The notes under the pieces are model-generated. The model was not told the DNA's origin. It saw only the letters and a program-made list of their open reading frames with translations, and did not search any database. Shown piece by piece: positions 11,151 to 22,825 of a stretch of 64,000 bases of DNA. The DNA comes from Combretum micranthum (lineage: Eukaryota; Streptophyta; Magnoliopsida; Myrtales; Combretaceae): the NCBI GenBank assembly GCA_024138025.1, contig JAMXBD010002738.1, positions 1 through 64,000 of the forward strand, in the 5' to 3' direction. A program made the translations under genes and the position numbers. Numbering within the stretch: position 1 is the first letter of the stretch; every line of letters starts with the position of its first letter.

Positions 11151-12791
11151 TTTTGGATCCAAAAAGACTCCTAGGAACCTAATTAACTTAAATATCCAAG
11201 AAAAACAACACAAAAACAATATGTTATCCATGATTTTGAATCATCAAGCTCGGCTAGGGTTTAGGAAAATCACCTTCGTTGTGGCTTCTCGGTGAAATCT
11301 GAAGCTCCTAATGGATTTGGTTAGCTTCCTAAGATGTTTAGAAGTCAGTATCAATCCTTAAAACTGAAAGAATACTCGTGGAATGAGATTGACTTACCTC
11401 AAGCTTGTTTTCGAGCGTTTTTCCCAGTTTTTGTTCGAATTTTCGAACTGGGTTGATATGATTGTTTAAAAATCGGTTTTCGGGTTGGTTCTACTCCTAA
11501 TAAGATGTAGATGAATTCTGGAAGGTTTGAGAAGGTTTGGAATTCGTTTGCTTGTCCATCCGAGTTCGTTTGCATATAAATATATATATATATATAACGT
11601 AGTGCAAATTTCCGCCCGCGTTTCTTTCTCAAATCTGAACGAATTGCTCTTGTTTGTTGTTGTTTAATTAGTTTGTTCTATTGTCATTAATACAAGGGTG
11701 ATTTGTCATGTTTCCATTGGCTTAAGAGAGGATTGAGATTGACTTTCATGTAAATTATTGAGGAAATTCGGCTCACATCCTTCAGAGAATCACAGCCCTT
11801 CAAATCCAAGTGACATCGTCTCCAGCAAGTTGATAATATATATATTAATTATATAGTTAGATTTTGTTTAGTTAAGTTTTCGGGTAGTTTATTACTTATT
11901 AGGGTATATTTTAGCTTATATATGTAAATTATATATGCAAAGGTCTTTAATGGATCCTACAAGATGTTTAGTTTAACAAAAAGTACAAATTTGAGTTTTA
12001 ATAGTACGTATCTATTTGTTTAAGAAAAATTTATCCTACGCGATTTAGGTTTTATAAGCTTTTCAGGTCAATTTTCGTTTCAGGCTCCAAGAGCTTTAGA
12101 AAACCCTAATTCGAATATTAGTATGATTCAATTCTATATTTGAGGTCTAGATCCCAAGTTATACATCAGTTTATGTTTTTATTTGGGTATTTATAATCCT
12201 AACAGTTTATCTTAAGATCACAATTTTCTAACTAAAACCCTATTGAGTCTTTTATGTAATATTACTACTAATATATAGCCTATACTAGTTATATATATTA
12301 GATTTGGATACTCACTATGAAATCTTATCAATGTAATTTATTACTGACTAGAACTCTCAAATTCTAGGGTTCCAATCCAAATATAGGTTCATTACTATAC
12401 CTTGTTTCAATTCCCGGTCTCTATTGAATACTAAGGTAATCACTTAATATCCATATTTAGGTTTTCCTATATAATCTGTCTGTTTGACAAGGATTCGGGT
12501 TTAGGATTTGAAGTTTCCTTTGATCACAACCTGAATTATTAACTCGGAATACGAAATCTTGTTTTTGGAATCAATTGGGGTCAAAGAAGTCCTTTTATAA
12601 AGTTTATGAGTCTCAAACCGATCAAATTTAAAGTATCTATCTAAACTAGAGTTTCTAATTAACTCCTAAGGTTACTAGTCAACCCATAATTTCTAATCTA
12701 GGGTCGTATCGTATGATGGAAGTTTTCGGGGTTTACACATGCAGCTGCTGGTTTTATTTTTTTTATCATTTATTTAACACACTTTCCATTC

Positions 12792-12799
12792 TATTTAAG
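12792..12799 (+). promoter_or_regulatory. Weak TATA box of LTR copy B
   Basis: TATTTAAG ahead of a CT-rich leader, at the position of TATAAATA in copies C and D. Confidence 0.35.
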
Positions 12800-14437
12800 C
12801 ATCTCATTCCATCTCTATTTCACCTTTACAAACCCTATATTTTTCCTCTCTCTTTTTCCCTTTCTTTTCTCTTCTTCTTGCTTGTCTTCTTAAGAACAAG
12901 CTGCCACCATTTTCTTTCCTTGCTCCACATACATTTCTTGCAAATATTTGAGGTAATCATCTCTTTTAGCTCTCATAAGATGTTATAGGATGATATTATG
13001 GATGTTTCATGCATCAAAGGACATTCCACAAGCTTAAAAGCTATGGATGATGATGCCAAAATTGAAACACTCCTCTAGATGATGATCTCTTTTGTTCTTA
13101 GTATTTTTGTTATCTTGAAGGCTTGTTTATCTTCTTTTTTTGTGATACTTGTAGATCTAGAGTTTTACCAAGCTTTAGTTATGTTTATGTGTAGATCTAG
13201 AAGTTTAAGGCCTACTACTAAGTTTTTCTTATGTTTTCATGGTTGTATTTTGAGTAGATCTTAGATTTGAGTTGAATGAAAAAGTAAAATTCGTAACTTG
13301 TCAAGGCACCATTTTAAAAACCCCTTCCAAGTCTTAAAATGGAAGTTTTTGTTAAGAAAATGAAGGTTTGATGGATGTATATCATCAAGACTTCATCTTA
13401 CAAGAATCAAAGTTGATTTTCAAAAACAAAAATTGTATTTTCGGATCAAGACAAAGATCTAAAATAAAAACATGTTTTCCAACTCAAAAATGAGGATTTT
13501 ATTCAAGAAATGAAGGGTTCTTAAGATATAATATGTAATGGGTTGTTTTTCATGAGTTTTGATGAATTTTCTCAAGAGATATGTTCAAAATAAATTTATG
13601 AAAATTCGGATCTAGACCAAGACCCATTTTTGGAACCCATCATTCAACTTTAAAATGAAGATTTAGACAAAAATATAAAGGGCTCTTGGTATAGATATCT
13701 TAAGGAATGAATTTTCATAAGTTTAAATGAGTTTTCCTAAAAGGTATTGCTTAAATCAAGTGTTTTGTAAAAGACAAAATTTAGGTCTTGTCTTCATTGT
13801 AAACTTCAAAGAGGAAATTCGTAATTAGGGGAGACCAATTTTTAAAACCTTCTTTTAGATCTCAAAACAAGTATTTTATATTGAAAATGGAATGCTTTGA
13901 TGATATATAATATAGGAAAATTATTTTCATTGAACTAAGTAAGTTTTAGTAAAGGAATTACTCAAAACAAGACAATGAGTTTCAACTTGTAAATTTCGGT
14001 TTTATGAAAATGGATTCTTAGAAGTTTCATTTGAACTTTATGTTTGGATTAGATAAGTGTGAAATCTCTTAATTTTGTTTTGAGAATCTCCTTGCAAGTT
14101 TAGACTAAAATAAGTTGGTCTAAGTAGTTAAATAGAGTAGATATAGCAATTTTTCACAAAGGCTCAAATCTTGGATTTTCGCAACCCTACTGTACAGTAT
14201 GTTTCCGACCCTTAAATGACCTTAAATGTTTGAATTAACTTTAGAAATAGATAGCTCTTTCGAAGTAGGTATAAATCGGTATATTATAAGCTAAATTCCG
14301 AGTTAAAATGAGTTAGATATGACCTTTTTAAGTTAAGGATTCAACCTAGGCGAAAATTGACGAACTTAGTAAATAAAATTGTTAAGTTTAATAGAACTTC
14401 TTAAGAGATACTCATTGAGGGTATTCCTTGTACTTAG

Positions 14438-14505
14438 GTGAATTGGAGGACGGGTTACCACTTCCCGAGGACTATTACGACTAGTGGATTTCACTACATG
14501 GACAA
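14438..14505 (+). other. Conserved mini-exon, copy B
   Basis: The acceptor TACTTAG ends at 14437 and the donor GTGAGT is at 14506-14511. The frame reads GELEDGLPLPEDYYD then stop (14482-14484). No stop lies immediately upstream in this frame. Confidence 0.5.
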
Positions 14506-14852
14506 GTGAGTTCATTTCTCAATTAATTATGCTCTTGGATGTGCTTGTAGTAGTAGTGGCATTAGACTTAGGAAAAGATAAAATTGTGATTGAATGGTGA
14601 TCTAAACTTGCATGAATGAACGATAAGTATATCGAGGCAAGCTTTGTTGCAATAACCTTGTATGAGCTAGTATAGATTTGGAGTGTCTGAAATCTGTATG
14701 GTCACTTTTAAATTATCTAATTAATATACCATGATTATATGAATAAATTGTACATGCATATCACGTAGTGAGTCACATATCATTGTCGAGTATGCCTTTG
14801 GTGGGACAAAGGTGTATTTGGGAGGCAGCGGGTCTTTAATGAAGGGGACTAG

Positions 14853-15035
14853 GGTTGCATGACTTATGGACCACCCCATTCAAATAATGAAACTATGGTT
14901 GCATGACTTATGGACCAACATTAAAAATTGTGGTTGCATGTCTTATGGACCACCCCACTTAAGATTGGGACTATGGTTGCATGTCTTATGGACCAACTTT
15001 GGAACTGTAGTTGCATGACTTATGAACTACCCCAA
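14853..15035. repeat. Minisatellite private to copy B, two-step unit
   Basis: Five copies of GGTTGCATGACTTATGGACC start near 14853, 14897, 14932, 14974 and 15009. The spacing alternates between about 43 and 35 bp, so the true unit is a dimer of 77-79 bp. Confidence 0.85.
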
Positions 15036-16301
15036 ACCCCGATGGAGGGCGTAAATCCATTCACATATGACTACCGGAAAGTTATATGCTTGCTTGCTCA
15101 TTTGCTTGTGCATTCATATGGTTGCTTAATTATAACTTGCTTGTATAGATATTTTAGCTTGATCGAGTATGTTACTTGGAAAATGAATCTCACTAAGCAA
15201 TTAGCTTATACCCCAATAGTTTTTGTTGCAGTGTTCCTATTTTTGGATGTTCCGAGAGGACACTTTGTGCAGGTTTATCACATTGGATTAAAGAGCTTTT
15301 GAGGAAGTCGGGACCTAGTATAGGCGTGGACTTCTAGGAAAATCTCTTTAATGTAATTCAGATATTGTAATTGGAGCTAAACGATGTAGACTCCTATTAT
15401 TTTGGCGGGGGTATGCCCCCTTGGCTTTTGTAAAGTTTAACTATTTATCTTGTTGTGATTTATATTCTTAATGCTATGTATGCTTTCTTAAGACTACTCG
15501 AATCAAAGTGTGATCCTAAAAGTTGTGTGAGTACACCTTACACTCGATATGTAAACTTATGGGATGACTAATTGTCATACTTAAGTTTAATATCGGATGT
15601 GGTGGACTGTCGTGTTTAGGGTACCCTTTGGGGCGTGACATATACATTTGATCTGTATCTTCTATCAAAGGGACAGTCTCTCCATGCTCTGACAACTATT
15701 TGTGTCCAGTTATCAACCAAAGGTCCCCATCCTTACGGATCATATGCACTATTTAGTATTATTTCATTGTCTATTAAATTCTTTTTATCTAAGGTTTCAA
15801 ATGACATCATTTTTCCTTTATGCATTCCATCTCATGATTCCCTTTCAACATATTGGGTGTAAGGTATTCTGCTTAGGATTCCTTCTTACATATCTTAAGC
15901 TCTATGTGTTACTATGGAGGGAGGTGCATTTGACCCCGTATCTTCATTGTTATCTATCATATCATTTTCAGACACATGAGTTTGTTCTCTTATAGTCTTA
16001 ATATCTTCTTATAAATCTATTTTTAACTCAAAATCTTTCCTCGTCTCAAAATCTTGCTCTATTTGCATAACTTTATTTGTTAATTTTAACAAGATTTCTT
16101 CATCTTTATTTTCTCCTTCAAAACAATAATTCTTAAAACAATAAACATCTCCTTGTAAATAATTAATAATAGTAAAACAAGATATCAAACAATATTAGTA
16201 AATCTGGACAACAACATGTAAACTGAATATTAAACGATAATATAAAAGTTGGATATTAAAGTAAAACTATTAATTAAAGTTTTTAAGGTATAAAGATAAC
16301 A

Positions 16302-16315
16302 TGGCTCTGATGCCA
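16302..16315 (-). other. Initiator tRNA-Met-type primer-binding site
   Basis: The minus strand reads TGGCATCAGAGCCA, one base different from the common plant retroelement site TGGTATCAGAGCC. Confidence 0.7.
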
Positions 16316-16854
16316 AAATGAGGATCTTTTTGCCATAGGAAAAGACTTCATGATAGGAGTAAACAATTAAAGTTAAAATAGTTAACTAGTACAGCAATAT
16401 TTTCTTTAGAAAATGTACCTTGTGCTTACGCCACAACCCATAAAACTATAACACAGCAACTTCCACCTTAAACAGCCTTATTAAAGGGTTTTCAGACCAG
16501 CCTTTTTAGTGTAATCACTAAAAAATCCAGAGCTTTATTACCACATATGGTGTTTTAGTTTGTTTACCTATATTATAAAACCTTATTATATGATACAAAG
16601 GCCTGGTATGGTTTTAAGCATGGTTACCTTTGTACATCAAAAGAAAACTAGCAGGACATAATCAAGAGAAACTTATAAAAGCTTTATTCGAGGATAGCGG
16701 ACTTATATTACAATGGTTGAGGAAAATTTGCTACAATTATTATAAGGACACTCTTGCAGGGATTAAATACTCAGAAATATCACTAAAAAAAAAAAAATAC
16801 TTAAAGACTCTCTCTAGGACTTTCTTTCTAAAACTTTCGATATGTATCTACTCT

Positions 16855-16864
16855 CCTTTTATAG
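16855..16864 (-). promoter_or_regulatory. TATA box of the minus-strand retroelement
   Basis: The minus strand reads CTATAAAAGG, a consensus TATA box, about 540 bp upstream of the primer site. An AATAAA lies about 170 bp downstream of it. Confidence 0.5.
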
Positions 16865-16990
16865 AAATTTATAAAACAGTAAAAATTGTTATAGTAGCCT
16901 ATTGCTGCGGTACCCTAATGTTACAGTAACTCCTGTGATTTCTTTTTTGCTGGATTCCCAAGCTGCTCCTGTTCATTGTTAATGCTTTAA

Positions 16991-18600
16991 AATTCATTCT
17001 TCATTTTTGTCTCCTTTTCTATCTTTTTAATTTTTTTTTTGTCTATTTCCTTATAGTTCTTATATGTTCTTCCCTTTTTCTTCTTCTTTTTTTCTTTTTT
17101 TTTTTTTTTAGAGAAACTAAGCTTACAAAATTTGCTAAGGAGTTTAATCATGAACCTGCTTGCGAGCTTATCCATGAGCCTAAGCAAATTTATCCACAAG
17201 CCTAAATGAGTTTGTTTATTAGCTGGCTCATTAGTCTGAATTGAAGATCGAGTTTGACTTATTTAGATAAATAGACTTTATTTTAAGCTCAGGTATGAGC
17301 GATTTGACTCATTTGCAACCCTAAACTCTATAGTGGAATGGCTGACTAATGCGTTATCTTAATATCTCAATATAATTTTTTTATTAGGAAATTGGCCAAA
17401 AGAAATCAACCTATAGTCAAAACCGGTTGGTCGTTGTCCAAATGGATCAGAATGAGCCTAGAGAACCCACCTTTAAAATAGACCACAACAATTTTATATA
17501 ACATTTTATAAAATGATATAGTATTTTAATGAAATGATGTTATATATAAGAAATACAATCTTTTGAAATATTAGAATGAAACATCATTGATGTAAAGAAG
17601 TTGTGTTGTATTTTTGCAATGTTCGTAATTTGTCCAATAGTTTTATCATTTTCATTTAAAAAGATGTCCCCGTTGTCAAAATTTTCAAAATCATAATATT
17701 ACGGATTTTTCCTTTTTTATGATTTCTTTCCATCCCTCGGGAACCGCGAATTGTCTCAATAATGAAATTGGTGGAGCTAGGCTACTAGCCTCGCCCGTAG
17801 CCAAGCAAAAAGGTATGCAGGTGTCGGTTCGTCATTCGTCAGCTTTGGCCTAATTGAGTGCGGTCGGAGAATCGTTGTATCGTTACACCCGTTCCCGTCT
17901 ATCTATTCTATACTGGCTCGTGGTCGGGCCCTATGGGTCTGTTTGTTTTGGTTTTTTTTCGGTAGATACAAATGCTTTTTCAAACTTTTTTCTAACAAAT
18001 TATTTATCAAGAAATAGATATAGATAAAAAAAAGTTGACAGTTCTTATCAAAAGATCAAATAGAACAAATATAGATAAAATTTAGATGTAAATCGGATAT
18101 ATTTTACACATATCATTTTAAAAAAGATACAGATACAGATGAAAAACAGACAATCCAAACATAATATATAGTAACATTATTTACACTCCGTCAATTTGCT
18201 CAGAAATCGATGGTATCCGATACAGTTTTTTATTTTCTTATATTAACATTGTAATAATTTTATATGTACACGTTAAAATAAAATCCTTGTGATCCATAAA
18301 AAAAATCATTTACACGCCAGCATCCAAAATTATTTTCCATCTCTTCCAAACAAATACTTCAAATTACCATATATATTGCCCTTTTATACGGCAAATCGTT
18401 TTATCTATAACTAGTATTTTCGTTAAAAACGAACATTAATATGTCTTCATTTTATCATGATCACCCAATCTCTAACCGTTAAATCGCTTAGCGTACGCAC
18501 CGATCCAACGCTTCGATAGACTGAAATAATCTTCCTACTTTACACCCACATACACTTGATCCCCCCCAACTCCTCTTTCTCTATCTTCTAGCCTTCTCCC
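16991..18600. other. Non-coding stretch upstream of the host gene
   Basis: No gene was recognised. It holds poly-T/poly-A runs near 17030-17110 and a moderately GC-rich patch at about 17730-17930 of unknown origin. The last few hundred bases before 18600 should contain the promoter of the gene at 18841, but I see no convincing TATA box. Confidence 0.5.
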
Positions 18601-18690
18601 CCAAGTTTTAAGTAATTAATTAATTGATTAAATTTACATCAACTGTGCACACAGCAAACAAACAGAGACAAACGCTTTTTCCTCCTCCCC

Positions 18691-18765
18691 CTCTCTCTCT
18701 CTCTCTCGCTTTGATAAAACAAAATTTACACATACACACGCGCTCTCTCTCTCTCTCTCTCTCTT
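18691..18765. repeat. (CT)n microsatellites in the gene leader
   Basis: Two CT runs (about 18691-18710 and 18743-18764) lie in the presumed 5' untranslated region, 80-150 bp ahead of the start codon. CT-rich leaders are common in plant genes. Confidence 0.9.
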
Positions 18766-18840
18766 TCTATCTCACTCTTTTCCACCAAACCCTTCTTCCT
18801 CCTTTCGCTTTTGAGTACTGCTGCTATTTCACGACACGCA

Positions 18841-19678
18841 ATGAAGATAAAAAACAAAGGCAAAGTCCATCCCTCTCCACTACACCACCACCTCCAAAAC
18901 TCCTCTTTCAACACAGAGGACGTGGTCGTTTCGGTCATGAAGCTGCTTCCCACTACCATTCTGGCTCTCGCTTCTGTTCTCCCTCCAAGACCGTGAAGTT
19001 CTCGCTTACATGATCACTCGCTCCCTGCAAACCACCACAACTACCTCAACTAAAACCCTGGAGACTAACAGAAAACGAGCTGCTGCTGCTCTGTCTAAGA
19101 ACTTCTTCAACAACTGCTCTTTTAATTCGTTTCACAAGCCACCGCTCTTTGACTGTGACTGTTTCGGCTGTTACACTAGTTACTGGCTCCGTTGGGATTC
19201 CTCACCCAACCGTGAGCTCATCCACCAGGTCATCGAAGCCTTCGAGGACCACTTGCTCTCCGGCGAGCAGAATAGGAAGAACTCTAGAGCCAAGAGGAGA
19301 GAGAGAACGTCCAGAAACGCTCGCCGCGCACAACAGCCAGAGGACATTGTCTCTCCAACATCGGCGGAGGCTGAAATTGTAAGTTCGTCGCTGGAAATGG
19401 TGGAGATGGAGGAGGAAATACATGTTTCGTCGCCAGTTAGGTCTCAGGAGGTTAGGGAAGAGGAGAGAGAGGTAAATGAGGAGGAAGTGGTGGCGGTTGC
19501 GGAAGCTGCGGAGGATGTTGAAAAAGTTGAGGATATTGCAAGGTTGGTTCCGGTAAGTGGCGGTGGTGTTGGTTCGCTAGCGGTGAACAATCACAAGGGT
19601 TTAGCAAGAAAAGTTTTGCCGGACGTGTTGGGGATATTGAATTCTCGTTTGTGGAACCTTTGGAGTCCGAATGTGTAG
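18841..19678 (+). CDS. Plant-specific conserved protein of unknown function, apparent frameshift
   Basis: I recognise the family from unnamed eudicot hypothetical proteins; no function is known to me. The start is the ATG at 18841 (MKIKNKGKVHPS), which matches family N-termini. Features: a hydrophobic stretch LLPTTILALASVL at residues about 39-51; a conserved Cys-rich core FDCDCFGCYTSYW and RWDSSPNRELIHQ near residues 103-128; a basic stretch RAKRRERTSRNARR near 150 that could be a nuclear signal; an acidic Glu/Val-rich region; and a conserved C-terminus ending NSRLWNLWSPNV. Full length would be about 278 residues with no intron. The reading frame changes near 18975-18985: the first frame stops at 18996, while the family motif DREVLAYMITRS continues in the next frame. 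Loss of two bases in a CT-rich run explains this. It may be a real null allele or an assembly error, because everything else is intact. Confidence 0.82.
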
Positions 19679-20414
19679 TTTATTTTATCGAGTTTTTTAG
19701 TTGAGAAAATTATAAAAGTTTACTTTGTTTATTTCATTATTAATTTTGGTATTGTTAAAAAACCGATACTTTGTTCTCGAGCCATGAGCATGAGTAGAAA
19801 AAGGAGGTGAAAAAGGAAAAAAAAAAAAGAAATATCTTTTTATTAATTTTCGTTATTGCCGCATTATATTATATCTTGTCTAATTGATCCTTCTTTCCTT
19901 TATTTATTATTTCTGGGTTAATATACCTAGGTTCGCTCGCATTGTATTGCAAGAAGGACCAAAAGTGGTCGGCGAATGGTCATTATCTGTAGGTGTTTGG
20001 GCGCTTTCCTGGAAAAATCATTTCACCTTTTTAGGAACAAAATTAATTTGAGGCTTTATATATCCTTGCGAAGTAAGTCTAGTGGGTTGTTGGAAAGATT
20101 GTAATGGGACGTGGTAGTGAACCAAGGCAATAAGCCAGTGGTCGATGTTTGATCTAGGGGAAAATTCTTAAACTTTGAGGATGATTTTATTTGGTGCCTC
20201 TGGTTAAAAAGGTATTTCAATGTTTGGATAAGTTTGGAAAAATGATTCATGCTGTATTTGGAAATTTTGAGAAGAGAAGAAAAATGAAAGGAAATATTGT
20301 GTTTATTTTTTTGTTGGATTTATGAGATAAAAATAGAAGGAAATGGGATGAAATTATTATTTTTGATGTTTGGTATGGATAATAAAAAAATGAAGGGAAG
20401 TAAAATATTTAATA
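19679..20414. other. 3' flank of the host gene
   Basis: Contains the presumed 3' untranslated region, a poly-A-rich stretch near 19815 and AT-rich sequence up to the start of the duplicated segment. No further gene was seen. Confidence 0.6.
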
Positions 20415-20930
20415 GATTAAAATATATATTTTTAATTTTTTTAACTGTTTTAAGGTATTTTTAGAGGTATTTCTGACATTTGAATAGCTCTTTTTTCTTT
20501 CCATTTTCGTTACCATCATTCCACTTCTGCTGAAATCTAAAATAAATTTATTCTTAAATTCTGATGCAATTTATCCTTTTATTTAGTGATGTGAGACCCG
20601 ATTCTATAGTTTGGTTTGAGCATACTAAAAGATAAGAGTTCAAAGTAATAGATGAAATCGAATTGAAACCAGGGGAAATTGCGATTGAAATTACCTGTTG
20701 TCGATGGATGGGTTTATCCCATTATCCTATATGCAAAACCCATAACATTTTTCTTTTTTTTTTTTTTTTTTCTCCCGAGAATGTCAATGTTATGCTATTT
20801 TTCATGCTCTCCTTTTATCTCTTTCGGCTGGACTTGGACTGAAGAACTAAACTGTCCGGACCAGACGGGACTACTCTCAACTAAAATATTCATTCACTTT
20901 CTTCCTTTTTAGGTCCTTTATTACCTTGGC

Positions 20931-21563
20931 AGGTTATTCCTTGACCAGCATCAATAAAGTAGCTAAGTTTAGTCAATCATGTCATTACATATGGAAGCTG
21001 TTACAACTTTAATTCCATTACATGACATTGCATTAATTGAGAATTTACTATTGAAGTATTGTTGAAATTGGGAAGCGTTATTTTCAGCTTATATGTCCGT
21101 TTGGACCAGCATCTTCAATGAAAAGTGCTAATTTTGTTGCCATATGAAATGTGTCTGCGTCTGTGCATTAATCACTAAAGATAAAAAAGGGCAGGGTCTT
21201 TACCATTTGCTATCTTTACTAGGCAGCTTTCGTCGGGCTGTGATGGCTTACTATATATATCACTAAATATTTATAAATTCTTCTCTTCCGCCACTGCTGA
21301 GTTTCATGAGAGACAAGCCAGTTAGGTCAGAGCTAAACACTTTCTTTTCTTTCAAGGATAGGTCAGGATGGAAAAGCTACACTACGGTGACTAAGCCATC
21401 CATTGGCACGAACACTAGCTTAATTACCACCAACACCGAATACTTTAGTTTTAGCAGAAGACTAAATACTTTTTCTAATCTCTTTCTAGTATGACTTAAG
21501 GGTTTTAATTTTGAGTTGCGATTTACAAATGATTTTACTTTATAATTGGTAAACCAATTAGGG
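20931..21563. other. Near-invariant block in duplication copy 1
   Basis: Against 31323-31955 I count 2 substitutions and no indels in about 630 bp (GAAGTATT/GAAGCATT and GTGCATTA/GTGTATTA). The flanks show about 6 differences in 165 bp on the left and about 10 in 250 bp on the right. The block contains TATATATA at 21252 and an ATG at 21306. Confidence 0.75.
21306..21494 (+). CDS. Candidate 62-codon small ORF in the invariant block
   Basis: Begins MRDKPVRSELNTFFSFKDR and ends RRLNTFSNLFLV. It is serine-, threonine- and asparagine-rich, with no signal peptide or membrane segment. A TATATATA motif ends about 46 bp before the ATG. The same ORF is found with no change at 31698-31886. I do not recognise the protein. 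It may instead be an exon fragment or a chance frame in a conserved non-coding element. Confidence 0.25.
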   Translation: MRDKPVRSELNTFFSFKDRSGWKSYTTVTKPSIGTNTSLITTNTEYFSFSRRLNTFSNLFLV

Positions 21564-21849
21564 TTCTGCCTTTGCTTTCTTTTGTTGTTATTAGATTATT
21601 GTTCTGAAAACATTCTAATAATCTAATCTAAGCACTGGAAAGCTCTTGGTTTTTAGTTTCAATATCTTGTTATTTCATTGTTACTGTCTCATGCAAAATT
21701 ATTTTGGGGATTTGCTTTATCTTACATAAAGGATAAAGTTCTATCCAATAATCAAACAGAAATAGGATTTTCTCTCAATTTCCCAATTGTACTTTTTGGT
21801 TGATTCTCCCGTCCTTTGTTTTTTTATGGGCAAATTCCAAATATTAACT

Positions 21850-22825
21850 CATATTTGTCTTATATGTATTTTACCTTTCTATTTTTGAAATCGCATATTA
21901 AGTAAAAGTGAATGAACACAATATGAATAGGAATTGAATTTTTACCCATTCCCTAACATGTAAAATAGAAGGTACCAAATTTTGTATTCATAACTTACCT
22001 TGTAGCACTTTAAGATCATTTCACATGCTATAAAATCTATAGGACTTTGTGTTGAATCTATAAATTTTTTTCCTTAAATTTCAAGTTTATTGAATATTAA
22101 AAGTAATATAATTCCTTTCATTAACATATGGTATGAAATACCACCTCACTTTCATATATTTACTATGGCATGTAAGTTTTAAATCTCAAGGTTCATCATC
22201 ATAAAAAATTAAAATGCATGTATATAAGGGTAATTGTTACATTTGGTTGTGTTTCATCGTATGTGCATTAACTACCTAAGTTTAAATGCGTTAATTTACA
22301 ACCTACAAACTTTTAAGGTCATTTATAGTACCTAAATAGGGCACTTAATTGTAAAAATTGATAAAATTTAGGTAATTAATTATGAAATATGATAAAGTTT
22401 TGGTAGTTAATCATAAAAAGGAAAAAAATTTATATACCAAATTGACACTTTTGAACTTTAGGTAGTTAATTATAAAATTGGTTAAAATTTAAATACCGAA
22501 TCTGACAATTACCCTTTATTTAATGAGGATATTAAAAGTTAGATTTCGTGCAAAATCCATCACAAGGATTTAAGAGACTACGTGAATAAATTGATTTCTT
22601 TCTCTTCACCCTTCTTGGTTACAAAGAATTTGATAGAACAATTTTTGTGTTGTTACAATTCAGTAATCTTATTAGGCAAAAAGATGACCAATTTATATAT
22701 TTTTTTTCAAGTAACGAAAGAGATTTGTTTGACCACCAAGTCGATGTGGATGAAATAGGTTTACCAAATAATATTACTATTATTTGGGCTTAAAGTAGGC
22801 CACCAATCGAGCTATAATCTAACAT
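21850..22825 (-). mobile_element. Copia-type LTR in duplication copy 1
   Basis: On the minus strand the LTR starts TGTTAGATTATAG at 22825, right after a purine-rich GTGGAAGAA tract, as at a 3' LTR. The sequence is a diverged relative of the LTR at about 29150-30213. The left end is approximate and no target duplication was identified. A short piece of presumed internal sequence follows to about 23300. Confidence 0.55.

Larger units (their letters stand above)
11045..12737 (-). mobile_element. Family-1 LTR copy F, upstream part
   Basis: On the minus strand this begins TGTAAACCCCGAAAAC at 12737, the family-1 5' terminus, and runs through U3, a TA-rich TATA region near 11575-11600 and a leader to a strong donor-like GAG|GTAAGT near 11399. 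It is then interrupted by copy A. The first five bases (AAACA) are copy A's right target duplication. It continues at 6668 and below. Its 5' end abuts copy B, which lacks most of its own U3, so F probably inserted into B. Confidence 0.65.
12738..15640 (+). mobile_element. Family-1 LTR copy B, 5'-truncated
   Basis: Ends GGGGCGTGACA at 15640. It contains a weak TATA (12792-12799), a CT-rich leader, a donor-like GAG|GTAATC near 12952, a mini-exon at 14438-14505, a private minisatellite at 14853-15035 and the acceptor TTGCAG near 15231. Only about 50 bp of U3 remain before copy F begins. The base run after its end, TATAC (15641-15645), should be the target duplication, but the left partner is lost. 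It interrupts the retroelement fragment that continues at 15641. Confidence 0.75.
15641..16990 (-). mobile_element. Degenerate retroelement or pararetrovirus-like fragment
   Basis: On the minus strand, in order: a TATA box (16864-16855), an AATAAA signal (16688-16683), an approximately 370-nt leader, a primer site complementary to initiator tRNA-Met (16315-16302), then coding-like sequence with scattered stops. Readable pieces include GDVYCFKNYCFEGENKDEE and WGPLVDNWTQIVVRAWRD. The coding part is cut at 15641 by LTR copy B. An LTR retrotransposon (copia type) and an endogenous caulimovirid both fit a Met primer site. I could not recognise a diagnostic protein domain, so the class is open. Confidence 0.5.

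Noticed and set aside
10905..11295. Frames of about 100 codons on both strands across the end of LTR A
   Set aside because: They straddle the LTR end, the target duplication and copy F, so they are chimeras created by insertion.
17931..18170. Possible MITE beginning GGGTCTGTTTGTTTTGG
   Set aside because: The right end (ACAGACAATCCAAAC) is only a poor inverted match and no target duplication could be found.
18624..19013. 129-codon frame overlapping the host gene start
   Set aside because: It runs through CT repeats of the leader in a different frame; the family N-terminus begins at the ATG at 18841.
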